A stretch of DNA of 59,021 bases from a virus. The notes beneath the pieces are model-generated. The model made no database searches. It saw only the letters and a list, made by a program, of their open reading frames with translations, and was not told the origin of the DNA. The DNA is taken from positions 1-59,021 of IMG/VR virus record IMGVR_UViG_3300006329_000017; one strand, given 5' to 3'. Position 1 is the first letter of the stretch. Each line of letters opens with the position of its first letter. This document shows, piece after piece, positions 1 through 8,236 of the stretch. A program made the position numbers and the translations under genes.

Positions 1-147
1 AACATCTCTGCCTGAGACCCGACTGGTAAGTCGATTCACCTTTCGGTGCAGCACCACCTGTGTCTCATCACCTTAACCAGCTATATGCCAGTAAGTTTAT
101 TCAGTCACACCCAATGTGCTGATCAGGCACAAAGTTATTATGGCATG

Positions 148-174
148 AAAAAAGGAGGGTGTCAACCCCTCCTT
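148..174 (-). terminator. Rho-independent terminator
   Basis: On the minus strand, an 8-bp stem (AAGGAGGG with CCCTCCTT) and a 7-base loop run into a T tract. It lies just downstream of the DUF4278-like gene and ends the leftmost transcription unit. Confidence 0.85.
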
Positions 175-180
175 GTAATC

Positions 181-300
181 TTACTTCTTCTCAACCTTGA
201 TTCCTCTATAGACTAGAGGTTGCTGATTAGATTGTTTTGCATCCTGATTAGGACGATTGTTGGTGTCGTAAGAAACACCTCTGTATGTGACTTGTGCCAT
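181..300 (-). CDS. DUF4278-like 39-aa protein
   Basis: A 39-residue reading frame starting at ATG 300 and ending at TAA 181. It contains two copies of a YRG motif (VTYRGVSYD near the N-terminus and LVYRGIKV near the C-terminus), the pattern I associate with the short DUF4278 proteins common in cyanobacteria and their phages. The role of that family is unknown. The gene is followed by a strong terminator and is the last gene of its unit. No membrane segment or catalytic motif is visible. The cyanobacterial family membership supports a cyanobacterial host. Confidence 0.7.
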   Translation of the reverse strand: MAQVTYRGVSYDTNNRPNQDAKQSNQQPLVYRGIKVEKK

Positions 301-338
301 TTTGGTTACCTTAGGTAGGGTTGATTAGACCCGTTCCT

Positions 339-500
339 TCAGTCGGCATTTGCGTCACTATCTTCCACACATCCCTTTAGAAAGACCTCAACGAGTTCTT
401 CCTTTTGTTCGTTAGTTAAATCCCTATTAGTTCTGACACCCTCTGCTAACCAGAGTGCATCAGTACAAGCAAGAGCTGTAGCTAGAATGATGGGGTACAT
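339..500 (-). CDS. Small 53-aa protein, possible exported or membrane N-terminus
   Basis: A 53-codon frame from ATG 500 to TGA 339. The first 15 residues are hydrophobic (MYPIILATALACTDALWL) and could be a signal peptide or a membrane anchor. The rest is acidic and has two cysteines. A late promoter (CATAAATA) lies 87 bases upstream. Small proteins of this style (hydrophobic start, LTxEQK-type helix) occur in many T4-like cyanophages, but I know no function. The frame, start spacing and promoter make it a real gene. Confidence 0.65.
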   Translation of the reverse strand: MYPIILATALACTDALWLAEGVRTNRDLTNEQKEELVEVFLKGCVEDSDANAD

Positions 501-586
501 AGTGATGAACGATCCGTTCCGTGTCGGCTTACTTGCGTCTTGATCTGTATCAAGATGAACGTAATGTCATGATAGCATGACAAAAC

Positions 587-594
587 TATTTATG
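587..594 (-). promoter_or_regulatory. T4-type late promoter CATAAATA
   Basis: Minus-strand CATAAATA matches the T4/cyanophage late consensus NATAAATA read by gp55. It is placed upstream of the 53-aa gene that starts at 500. Confidence 0.6.
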
Positions 595-609
595 CAAGTT
601 TACATTCTC

Positions 610-840
610 TTAATTCTGTTCGGTAAACCCATCGGACGTGTACGTCTGAGATCCCTGCGTAAAGCACGGAGGAAACTCAAGTGGTCCATAATACCACGAT
701 GAGGGTCTCTCAGCGAGCCAATCACCTTGTTCTCTTGGTAAGAATGTTTCTTCTTCCATGGTCTCCTTGTCAATAACTTTGCTCCTAAACCAGTTGGTTA
801 AGTTAGAGCTCAAAGTTTGCAAACGTGTCTTCATTAACAT
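610..840 (-). CDS. Conserved-looking 76-aa protein downstream of nrdB
   Basis: I place the start at ATG 840 because GGAGGT lies 10 bases upstream. This gives a 76-aa protein that overlaps the end of nrdB by 38 bases. A longer frame upstream lacks a better site. The C-terminal half has many aromatics and prolines (WYYGPLEFPPCFTQG). Many cyanophages carry a glutaredoxin (nrdC) at this position, but this protein has no CPxC motif and is not one. Its position suggests co-translation with the ribonucleotide reductase genes. Function not recognised. Confidence 0.6.
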   Translation of the reverse strand: MLMKTRLQTLSSNLTNWFRSKVIDKETMEEETFLPREQGDWLAERPSSWYYGPLEFPPCFTQGSQTYTSDGFTEQN

Positions 841-1939
841 TTTGTTTGATACCTCCGACAACATAAGACTCAATCTCGGTCTCCTGTGGTGCATTCTGCT
901 GACCTTTGCTATTTAGCCAGTGATTTGTCCACGGTAACGGATTGTTCTTAGCTGAGATATCAAACTCTGGTTTAAGTCCTATGGCTTTCATTCTACGATT
1001 AGCAATCCACTCTATGTACTGACATAATAGTCTGTCATTGAGTCCAATCATAGATCCTTTTTCGAAAAGGTATCTTGCCCAATCTTTTTCTTCATCAACT
1101 GCTTTGAGGAACATCTCTCTGACGTTTTCCTCCTCCTCTTTGGCGATCTGTATCATCTCTGGATCGTCACCCTTCTTCCACTTGTGGATTATCTTTTGAG
1201 TAAGGATAAGATGCTGACTTTCGTCTCGTGCGATGAGAGAGATAATCTTAGCGGATCCCTCCATAAGTTTGAGTTCACCAAACGCAAAACTGCAAGCGAA
1301 CGAGACGTAGAATCTAATACCTTCGAGAATGTTAACATTGATTACTGCTCGATAAAGTCTTCTTTTAATGTCATGAAGAGTCCAAGTTGCTGTGGGGGAT
1401 TGTTTGTATCCATCCTTCCACATGTTACCTACCGCCCATTCTTGTGCTGTATCGATGAAGTCATCGTATGCTGCGGTAACACTTTGTGCTCTCTTTATTA
1501 TTTTATCGTCGTCCAAGGTTGTGTCAAGCACTTCACTTGGATCAGCGTAAACATTTTTAATAATATGGGTGTAAGATCTGGAGTGAATACCCTCCATGAA
1601 CTCCCATATACTCATAGCACCTTCCAACTCAGGTAAAGAACAGTATGGTTTAAATGCCATACCTGGTCCTCTTCCTTGCACAGAGTCTAATAGGATCTGA
1701 TACTTGAGGTTACTTGTATATATGTGTTTCTGTTGTTCGTTTAACGTTTTGTAATCTGCTCTGTCCTTCTGTAGTGAAACCTCCTCAGGTCTCCAGAAGT
1801 AACCTAGTTGTGATTGTGACAAGCGTTCGAAGTCAGGATACTTATAATCAATGTATTGTTGCATTCCTAAAGGTGCACCAAAGAACATTGGTTGTTTCTT
1901 TGTGTCAATCTTCTGTGCATTAAAGACTGTTGTACCCAT
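803..1939 (-). CDS. nrdB: Ribonucleotide reductase class Ia, beta subunit
   Basis: Supplies the diferric-tyrosyl radical that NrdA uses to reduce ribonucleoside diphosphates, raising the dNTP pool during phage replication. The 378-aa length is normal for the family. Metal and radical residues are visible: D85, E116, H119 and the radical tyrosine Y123 in the MEGIHSRSY block, and a second ligand block at ARDESQH. The start is directly next to the stop of ho1 (1940), so the two are probably translationally coupled. In this phage the usual nrdA-nrdB adjacency is broken by the heme oxygenase gene. Confident call. Confidence 0.96.
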   Translation of the reverse strand: MGTTVFNAQKIDTKKQPMFFGAPLGMQQYIDYKYPDFERLSQSQLGYFWRPEEVSLQKDRADYKTLNEQQKHIYTSNLKYQILLDSVQGRGPGMAFKPYCSLPELEGAMSIWEFMEGIHSRSYTHIIKNVYADPSEVLDTTLDDDKIIKRAQSVTAAYDDFIDTAQEWAVGNMWKDGYKQSPTATWTLHDIKRRLYRAVINVNILEGIRFYVSFACSFAFGELKLMEGSAKIISLIARDESQHLILTQKIIHKWKKGDDPEMIQIAKEEEENVREMFLKAVDEEKDWARYLFEKGSMIGLNDRLLCQYIEWIANRRMKAIGLKPEFDISAKNNPLPWTNHWLNSKGQQNAPQETEIESYVVGGIKQNVNEDTFANFEL

Positions 1940-2638
1940 CTAACCTCCTATGAAACCTGTTGCCACTTTCCATAATCCCTTGAGTGAAGTAAGTAGTGGA
2001 TACTTATCACGGGTTTGTATCTCGTCAAACAAATACATGTTGAGTCTAAATGCGTAGTTCGCTTCAGTGATCATAGCATTCTTTTGACTCTCGTCAAGTG
2101 GTAGTTCATCTAAAGCAGCACGATACTCTGTCTTAAATGCTTTAGCATCCTCTATGTAAGGAAACTCATAGAAGTTTAGACCTGCTCCCTTGGGAGGTTT
2201 TAATGCCTTCTCTGCTATGTTCTTTAATATCTGACCACCTGATAGGTCACCAATATATCTAGTGTAATGATGTGCTACAAGAAGATAAGGATCATTCTGT
2301 GCAACCTCATTAAGTCTATGGATATATGTCTTACATGCTTCAGACTCACCTTTATATACATCATTCCTCCACATAGGACCATAGAAATATCTAAGATCCT
2401 GCTCAAGAAATGCAGTACGATTTAGTTTTACCTGATACTTCTTAAGAATAGAAGCAATAGGATCTTCTGTAGCCTTTATCAGTTCTTCCATCGTACTATA
2501 GACATAGAAGAAGTTAGTTATTAGTTTCTTATACTCTTCTTCATCTACCACACCTCGGAGGAAAGCACCAACAAACTTAGTATTTTCTGCTGCCGAGTGG
2601 GACTTCTTAGTCCCTGCCTTTAGTTCTGCACTAAACAT
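1940..2638 (-). CDS. ho1: Heme oxygenase (biliverdin-forming)
   Basis: Opens heme to biliverdin IX-alpha, CO and iron using reduced ferredoxin; in cyanobacteria this is the first step of bilin (phycobilin) synthesis. The preferred start is ATG 2638, giving 232 aa that begin like cyanobacterial HO1. A frame extension upstream to 2680 is less likely. The proximal heme His is H14 (GTKKSHSAAEN), and the distal helix shows GDLSGGQ. Its ATG overlaps the nrdA stop (ATGTTTAG), and its stop abuts the nrdB start, so it is embedded in the reductase operon. No pebS or pcyA partner is in the window. A known cyanophage auxiliary metabolic gene in an unusual place. Confidence 0.95.
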   Translation of the reverse strand: MFSAELKAGTKKSHSAAENTKFVGAFLRGVVDEEEYKKLITNFFYVYSTMEELIKATEDPIASILKKYQVKLNRTAFLEQDLRYFYGPMWRNDVYKGESEACKTYIHRLNEVAQNDPYLLVAHHYTRYIGDLSGGQILKNIAEKALKPPKGAGLNFYEFPYIEDAKAFKTEYRAALDELPLDESQKNAMITEANYAFRLNMYLFDEIQTRDKYPLLTSLKGLWKVATGFIGG

Positions 2639-4967
2639 TACATGCCTCACATTCTGATTCATCACCAGATAATATTTCATTCACGAGATTATTTAGATAC
2701 ATACCCTCGTTGTCCTCATGTGGTTGTTCATCCTTCCATCCGATTGGATGTGCAGGTTCATCAACATCCTTCTTAGCATCATATGTATTCTGATAGTAAG
2801 AAGTTTTCCATCCTAATTTATAGGTAGTCAAGAAGTCTCTTGCCATCACATCCATAGGAACTTCATTGTCAGGATAGTTCTCTGGATTGTATGACCAGTT
2901 ACCACTTATTGCTTGATCAAAGAACTTCTGCATCACTGCTACGACATTGATGTAACCCTCGTTAGATGGCATATCCCATAGTAATGTGTAGTTATTCTTT
3001 AGTGATTGATAAGACGGAACAATCTGCTTAAGCGGTCCTTTCTTTGATTTTTTAATGGACAAGTAGTCTCTAGGTGGTTCGATTCCATTGGTTGCATTTG
3101 ACACAACGGAACTGCTCTCCGAAGGCATCTGTGCGGACAATGTGCTGTGCCTGAGACCGTGGGTGGTGATAGATGTCCTAAGACTATCCCAATCATGCTT
3201 GAGGTTATGAGGTACTATAGAATCTACATCTCTCTTATATGTATCGATAGGTAGTATTCCATCAGCATATTTTGTGTCATCAAATCCTGCACATCTTCCT
3301 CTCTCCTGAGCAAGTTGGTTAGATGCTTTCAGTAGATAGTATTGGAATGATTCTGTTAGGTCATGAACCAACTGCCATGCAGCAGGGTCATCATACTTGA
3401 CACCATTCTTAGCAAGATAATGTGCTAAACCAATGTATCCTATACCCAATGACCTGCGTGCTATTGTGCTGCGTTCTGCTGCCTTTACAGGATAGTTTTG
3501 ATAGTCTATTAGTTCTTCTAGTCCACGAACAGCAAGGTCACAGAGTTCATCCATCTGATCTGTGTTTGTTATCTTACCTACGTTGATAGCAGATAGAATA
3601 CAGAGTGCAATCTCTCCTCCTTCATCATCTATATGATTGATAGGGTCAGTAGGTAGAGTAATCTCTTGACATAGGTTACTCATGTTAACTTTATCCTTAA
3701 AGGATGAGTGCTCATTACAATGATCGATATTCATAATGTATATACGACCTGTCTCTGCCCTCTCCTTGAGGATGTCAAGCATTAATTCTTTTGCTTTAAC
3801 TGTAATTCTGGGGATGGATTCGTCCCTTTCGTAACTGCAATATAGGTCATCAAACCTATCGGTCCCAAAACTCTCATACAAGTTAGGACAATTATGGGGA
3901 GAAAAAAGCGAGATTTCCTGATTCCTGATAAACCTTTCATAGAATAACTTACTGATCTGAATACTATAATCTAACTTTCTGACTCTGTTGTCTTCTGTTC
4001 CTTTGTTGTTCTTGAGGACGATGATGTCTTGGATTTCCTGATGCCAGATAGGAAAGTGGACAGTAGCTGATCCTCCTCGGACACCGTTTTGCGTACAGCA
4101 TCTGACAGTTGACTCAAATTTTTTAAGGAAGGGGACCACACCTGTGTGCTGAACTTCTCCACCCCTGATTTTAGAATTGATTCCCCTGATTCTACCTGCG
4201 TTAATACCGATACCAGCCCTCTGTGCGACATATTTGCCAATAGCCATATCACTGCTAAAGATACTATCGAGGGTGTCATCAATATCAACCAGAACACAAG
4301 ATGCAAATTGACGAATGGGTGTTCTGACTCCAGCCATGACGGGGGTTGGGATGTTGATTCTGTGCTTGCTGATTGCGTTGTAGTACCGTTTGACATAATC
4401 GATTCTTGATTCGATGGGATAATTTTGGAAGAGAGTAGCAGCAATTAACATGTACATCTGCTGTGGTGTCTCAAACACCTCACCAGTACTGCGATCTTGT
4501 ACTAGATATTTATCTACGACCTGTCGTAGACCTGCATATGTGAACAGATAATCTCTGTCCCAATCAATAAAGTCATGAAGTTCTGACCATTCCTCTTCCG
4601 AATACTGTTTGATAAGGTCAGGATCATACACACCCTTGTCAATACACTCCTTAATATGCTCTATAAGAGGTGGAGGATTGTCTGGATGTCCTTTATATAC
4701 AGATTTTCTATAAGAAAATAGAAGTAAACGAGCAGCAACGTACTGATAGTTAGGTTGCTCTAATGTAATCAAATCATTTGCAGATTTGATAAGGATCTCT
4801 TGTATGTCAGATGTCATTATATTCTCATAGAATTGCAAATTAGAGTTCATCTCTATTGCTGATTCAGATACACCTGCGAGTCCATCACATGCGAACTCCA
4901 CCATGCGGTGAAGTTTGTCGAGGTTAAGGGGTTCGACTACACCGTTACGCTTTACTACGCTGATCAT
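2631..4967 (-). CDS. nrdA: Ribonucleotide reductase class Ia, alpha subunit
   Basis: Catalytic subunit that makes deoxyribonucleotides. The 778-aa protein shows an N-terminal ATP-cone (about residues 1-90), active-site cysteines C224 and C456, the radical-site cysteine C433 in the NLCQE motif with E435, and the C-terminal shuttle pair C773/C776 (CEAC). All residues needed for class Ia chemistry are present. The start overlaps the primase stop by 4 bases (ATGA), and the stop overlaps the heme oxygenase start. It forms a replication-nucleotide cassette with primase, ho1 and nrdB. Confident call. Confidence 0.97.
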   Translation of the reverse strand: MISVVKRNGVVEPLNLDKLHRMVEFACDGLAGVSESAIEMNSNLQFYENIMTSDIQEILIKSANDLITLEQPNYQYVAARLLLFSYRKSVYKGHPDNPPPLIEHIKECIDKGVYDPDLIKQYSEEEWSELHDFIDWDRDYLFTYAGLRQVVDKYLVQDRSTGEVFETPQQMYMLIAATLFQNYPIESRIDYVKRYYNAISKHRINIPTPVMAGVRTPIRQFASCVLVDIDDTLDSIFSSDMAIGKYVAQRAGIGINAGRIRGINSKIRGGEVQHTGVVPFLKKFESTVRCCTQNGVRGGSATVHFPIWHQEIQDIIVLKNNKGTEDNRVRKLDYSIQISKLFYERFIRNQEISLFSPHNCPNLYESFGTDRFDDLYCSYERDESIPRITVKAKELMLDILKERAETGRIYIMNIDHCNEHSSFKDKVNMSNLCQEITLPTDPINHIDDEGGEIALCILSAINVGKITNTDQMDELCDLAVRGLEELIDYQNYPVKAAERSTIARRSLGIGYIGLAHYLAKNGVKYDDPAAWQLVHDLTESFQYYLLKASNQLAQERGRCAGFDDTKYADGILPIDTYKRDVDSIVPHNLKHDWDSLRTSITTHGLRHSTLSAQMPSESSSVVSNATNGIEPPRDYLSIKKSKKGPLKQIVPSYQSLKNNYTLLWDMPSNEGYINVVAVMQKFFDQAISGNWSYNPENYPDNEVPMDVMARDFLTTYKLGWKTSYYQNTYDAKKDVDEPAHPIGWKDEQPHEDNEGMYLNNLVNEILSGDESECEACNV

Positions 4968-5950
4968 ACTCGTTTCCAGTCTGTGAATTTTAATTTTGCT
5001 TCCAATCCATTATATGTGTTGGATAATATTATAGCAGAAGGGTCAAGTCCTGCCAACACCATATCATTGATGTCTTTCTGTTCGACATTCTTTGGCCAGA
5101 TCACTATATTATCCTGCTTGCTAATGGATTTTTCCATTCGCTCAATGATCTGTTTGTTTCTTGGTTCGTTGTCATATACATAGACAAACTCATAATCCCA
5201 AGCACTAAGGTCAACATCGGCACCGCACATAGCGATAGCATTGTCCACAAAGAGGGAGTCCAAGGGTCCTTCTGTAACATAAACTTTTTCATTTTGGTTG
5301 ATAGTATCAAGTCCAAAGACCTTTTGATGATCATCGAACATTATTGTAATGTATCGTAACGTTGTATGCTTTGCCAAAGATCTACCCTGAATGCCAAACC
5401 ATGTACCATCTGCACGAACGAGTGGGATAATAATTCTGGGTTGATCATTGTGGAGACTATCAAACGTTTTCTTCTGTGTGTTGACCCAAGTCTTAAACTT
5501 CTCAGCATAGAATAGTCTTGAGAGTTGACTCTCTGGAACCTTCCTATCGAGAAGATATTTCTTTGCAGGGTGTTCTTTATTTAGATCAGAAATACATTTG
5601 AGATCGTGTGGTTTTTTAAACTTTGGTGTACTGTCAGGGATAGTAAATTTCTCTACCGTTGTACCCTTACCAGTAGAGTTCATACGATACTTTTCTAACT
5701 GATATTCACTATACAAATCAGGAGCAAAGTCTTTCAGAAAGTTCGCAGTAGTCTTCCCAACACCACAGTTGTGGCATTTGTATACCATACGTCCTTTGAC
5801 CAGAAAAAAATACCCCCGAGCCTTGTTCTTATTCTTCTTGGAATCTCCACAGAAGGGGCAACGGAAGTTGTATAGTGAGTTCTTAACTCGTTTAAATTTT
5901 TCTAATCGAATGGATAACCTATTAATATAGAGGTCATCAACTGTACTCAT
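4964..5950 (-). CDS. 61: DNA primase (T4 gp61-like)
   Basis: Synthesises RNA primers for lagging-strand replication, working with the gp41 helicase. The 328-aa protein has an N-terminal zinc ribbon (CPFCGDS and CHNCG, about residues 31-63) followed by a Toprim-like core with an acidic segment (VYVTEGPLDSLF, then YVYDNEPRN) typical of phage primases. Length fits the cyanophage gp61 family. Overlaps nrdA by 4 bases at its 3' end and the coiled-coil gene by 14 bases at its 5' end. Confidence 0.92.
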   Translation of the reverse strand: MSTVDDLYINRLSIRLEKFKRVKNSLYNFRCPFCGDSKKNKNKARGYFFLVKGRMVYKCHNCGVGKTTANFLKDFAPDLYSEYQLEKYRMNSTGKGTTVEKFTIPDSTPKFKKPHDLKCISDLNKEHPAKKYLLDRKVPESQLSRLFYAEKFKTWVNTQKKTFDSLHNDQPRIIIPLVRADGTWFGIQGRSLAKHTTLRYITIMFDDHQKVFGLDTINQNEKVYVTEGPLDSLFVDNAIAMCGADVDLSAWDYEFVYVYDNEPRNKQIIERMEKSISKQDNIVIWPKNVEQKDINDMVLAGLDPSAIILSNTYNGLEAKLKFTDWKRV

Positions 5951-6341
5951 TAATTGTGCTAGTGGGTATTGATATCATAGTACTTTCTGCTCCACTTGTC
6001 AAGAGTGGACGGATTATTCTCTGTCCGACTGGACTAACGAGGAAAGATAGAAGAGAAAGAGCACCAAAGATACTCCACATTTTCTTTTCCATCGTCCTAA
6101 GACGGTCATCGACTTTACGGATGTCTCTTTCACAACCACGTTTGATTGAGTCTGTTTCTCTGTTGAGGTCTGCATGTAACCTATCTACCTTCTCGAATAA
6201 TACCTGATCTATCTTATCTTGCTTATCTAACTTCTCATTATGAACTGCCAGTAGTTGACCCATCTTCACGGAGTTATCCTGTAATGATGATACTACTTTT
6301 TCTAATCTTTCTAGTATAGCTGTGTTTATATTCTGGTCCAT
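5937..6341 (-). CDS. Coiled-coil protein with one membrane segment
   Basis: The 134-aa protein has a long charged heptad-like helix (about residues 8-90) followed by a hydrophobic segment (IFGALSLLSFLVSPVG, about 91-107) and a short polar tail. This looks like a membrane-anchored coiled coil. Similar small proteins occur beside primase in cyanophages; a spanin- or holin-type role is possible but nothing here proves it. The stop overlaps primase. The start lies just after the stop of the basic capsid-arm protein. Confidence 0.7.
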   Translation of the reverse strand: MDQNINTAILERLEKVVSSLQDNSVKMGQLLAVHNEKLDKQDKIDQVLFEKVDRLHADLNRETDSIKRGCERDIRKVDDRLRTMEKKMWSIFGALSLLSFLVSPVGQRIIRPLLTSGAESTMISIPTSTINEYS

Positions 6342-6342
6342 C

Positions 6343-6756
6343 CTACTGGTTCTTTAACGCTTTCATCCTTAGGTCGTAGTAAAATTTGATCACCTGATTG
6401 GGATACAAACGTTTCACATATATCTTTTTATGATTCTCAGGTCTGTAGATCTTCCTGAGTTGTATCTTAATGTCTGCTTCGGACTTACCATAGAGTACAT
6501 ACTCTTGTGCACCGTCATAACATACTTTAAAAGGCAGGTACCTGTCATTCTCCTTCTCAGATTTAGGAGTGACGTGTCCTACCACAAGTCCTTCATTACA
6601 CTTACTCTTATACTTACGCTTCTTCCTCAGTCTAGGTTTCTTTTCGCTGTTCGAACCTAGCATTGGATCAAAACCTGCCACAGGACCACTAGCATTGGCA
6701 GATCCAGAGAATCCACCAGTACCTGCACTCATTGTTGGGGCATCTTCGTTAATCAC
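6343..6756 (-). CDS. Basic protein carrying the gp23 N-terminal arm motif
   Basis: A 137-aa protein starting with GTG at 6756, which overlaps the upstream stop as GTGA. Residues about 3-33 match the mature N-terminal arm of this phage's major capsid protein gp23 (residues about 51-81), sharing APTMSAGT, GFSGS and GPVAGFDP. By eye this is 25 of 31 identical, although codons differ. The rest is a different, lysine/arginine-rich domain (RLRKKRKYKSK, then a small beta/alpha region). Small basic proteins of this kind are widespread in cyanophages with unknown function. The shared arm suggests capsid association; see findings. Confidence 0.75.
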   Translation of the reverse strand: MINEDAPTMSAGTGGFSGSANASGPVAGFDPMLGSNSEKKPRLRKKRKYKSKCNEGLVVGHVTPKSEKENDRYLPFKVCYDGAQEYVLYGKSEADIKIQLRKIYRPENHKKIYVKRLYPNQVIKFYYDLRMKALKNQ

Positions 6757-7127
6757 AATTTCCTTAGTGTGTCGTAGATAGTTTCATCAAGTGGTACATC
6801 TTCTAGTACTCCTTCATTACCATCTTCGGGATACCTGCTGAGGTATATCAAAAATGTTTTGACAGAGGAGTAGTATTCCCTCTCAAGTTTGTACATTAAT
6901 AAAGGTAGGGTACCTTCACCAAATACATTAAACAAAACTATTAAGTGATTCAGAATCAGTGTGGTACGCAGTACTCCTGTCTTTAGATAACGCTTAAGCA
7001 ACCTCTTAAGGTACTTAAACTTTTTCATATCTTCCAGAAAGTCATCCACAGTCACAGACTGTGGATTCTCGTAGTACTTGATTGCGAACATCAAATGATT
7101 CTTCTCATCTAGATGATCAAATCGCAT
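6753..7127 (-). CDS. Conserved cyanophage protein, 124 aa
   Basis: A mostly helical 124-aa protein (FDHLDEKNHLMFAIKYYENP at the start; basic helix KRLLKRYLKTG; hydrophobic ILNHLIVLFNVFG). I recognise it as a family repeatedly found in T4-like cyanophages next to structural genes, without an assigned function. The hydrophobic stretch (about 56-80) is more like a buried helix than a clear membrane segment. It is co-translated with the arm-motif protein through a GTGA overlap. Confidence 0.75.
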   Translation of the reverse strand: MRFDHLDEKNHLMFAIKYYENPQSVTVDDFLEDMKKFKYLKRLLKRYLKTGVLRTTLILNHLIVLFNVFGEGTLPLLMYKLEREYYSSVKTFLIYLSRYPEDGNEGVLEDVPLDETIYDTLRKL

Positions 7128-7152
7128 TACTTATAATATGGTTCGGTTTTAT

Positions 7153-7977
7153 TTAGCTACCGAAGGTTAGAGTAGCAGCTCCGTTGGTGTACTTCTGTTC
7201 AGCACCTTTACTTGTGTTAAGAACACAACGATACTTGTAACCGTTAAGTGTAGTACCACCGAGACTACTGTATGCAAGTGTTGCAGTAGTGAAGTCAGCG
7301 TATGTGATACCAGTGTCAAGGTTAGCAGTGATGTCCACCCAACGTGTAGTAGCTGTAGCTGTCTGTCTTTGCCACTTGTACTGCTTTGTACCAGACTGAT
7401 CGACTGTGAAGGCAGCAACGAATGTTCCTGCACCAGAAGATGAGGTGGAGTTAGCAGGTTGTGTACCAACTGTGATAGTTTCTAGTACATCTGCTGCGAT
7501 TGTATCGTCATCAAGATCACCAGAAGTTCCAACTGCAACTTTAAGAGGTACGATGCACTCAGCTTTATGCTTGGTGTCACCATTGTGTGTTTGGTATGTA
7601 CGATACTGCCACCATCCTGGACCTGAGATACCACGAGTCTTGTTAGATGCGATGCTATCTTCAGTTGTATCTACAAATACCAATTCGTAGGAGTTAGAGT
7701 CTCCTCCAAGTATAACGTACTCAGCCACTGCCTTTGGCGGTGTCCTTTTGATTACACTAGCAGCAGCAACAGTTGCTGTACTACCTGCATATACTTTATG
7801 CAATTCGATAGATGTTGTACTTGTTACTTGCTTAACGATATAAGCAACGCTACTAATCTCTAGCACGTCGCCTACTACTACGCTATCTCCCGCATTCTTA
7901 GACACAGTAGCATCACCATTGGTGACTCCAATTGTGTTAGAGAATGCAGCTGCGTCAATTTTTCCTACGACAGACAT
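7153..7977 (-). CDS. Virion structural protein, Ig-like/beta-sandwich
   Basis: The 274-aa protein is almost entirely beta-type, rich in T, S, V and G. It has an N-terminal module with a VVVGDVLEI turn and a C-terminal Ig-like module with a WQRQTATATTRWVDI strand and a conserved Y-x-C near the end (GYKYRCVLN). Such proteins are found as minor head or neck decorations in cyanophages. A perfect late promoter TATAAATA lies 37 bases upstream and an AAGAGGA ribosome site precedes the ATG, consistent with a virion protein. The exact location on the particle is unknown. Confidence 0.75.
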   Translation of the reverse strand: MSVVGKIDAAAFSNTIGVTNGDATVSKNAGDSVVVGDVLEISSVAYIVKQVTSTTSIELHKVYAGSTATVAAASVIKRTPPKAVAEYVILGGDSNSYELVFVDTTEDSIASNKTRGISGPGWWQYRTYQTHNGDTKHKAECIVPLKVAVGTSGDLDDDTIAADVLETITVGTQPANSTSSSGAGTFVAAFTVDQSGTKQYKWQRQTATATTRWVDITANLDTGITYADFTTATLAYSSLGGTTLNGYKYRCVLNTSKGAEQKYTNGAATLTFGS

Positions 7978-8013
7978 TGTAATTCCTCTTAAAGTTGTTG
8001 GTATCCTATTATT

Positions 8014-8021
8014 TATTTATA
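8014..8021 (-). promoter_or_regulatory. T4-type late promoter TATAAATA
   Basis: Exact T4 late consensus on the minus strand, 37 bases upstream of the beta-sandwich virion gene start at 7977 and just after the stop of the preceding small gene. Confidence 0.8.
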
Positions 8022-8023
8022 AT

Positions 8024-8218
8024 TTATCGAGCCTTGATTGCCTTTGAGACTTGCTCAAACAACCTGTCATCAGCATCAGTCTTAGTAAGTTTGACTGCTT
8101 TGCCTATGATCTTAAGGCAGATATCTATTAATTTCTCTCCGAGCTCTGCGTCATCGGGGATCTTATCTACTGCATCTGATATGATTTTTGATGCGATTGG
8201 AAGTAAAAAACCTAACAT
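8024..8218 (-). CDS. Small conserved helical protein, 64 aa
   Basis: A 64-residue protein starting MLGFLLPIASKII, with an amphipathic N-terminal helix and a charged C-terminal half (KIIGKAVKLTKTDADD). I recognise this as a short family recurrent in T4-like cyanophages. Function unknown; a membrane-associated role is possible from the first 14 residues. It precedes the late promoter of the structural gene. Confidence 0.7.
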   Translation of the reverse strand: MLGFLLPIASKIISDAVDKIPDDAELGEKLIDICLKIIGKAVKLTKTDADDRLFEQVSKAIKAR

Positions 8219-8236
8219 GATAATAACTATAGTTAA

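Noticed and set aside
1-146. Possible tRNA or structured RNA at the left end
   Set aside because: Both strands were read for a cloverleaf and TTC loop; stems do not assemble and no CCA-like acceptor is present. Nothing can be supported here.
3971-4444. 157-codon minus-strand frame inside nrdA
   Set aside because: It is a shifted frame of a fully intact nrdA and has no start signal.
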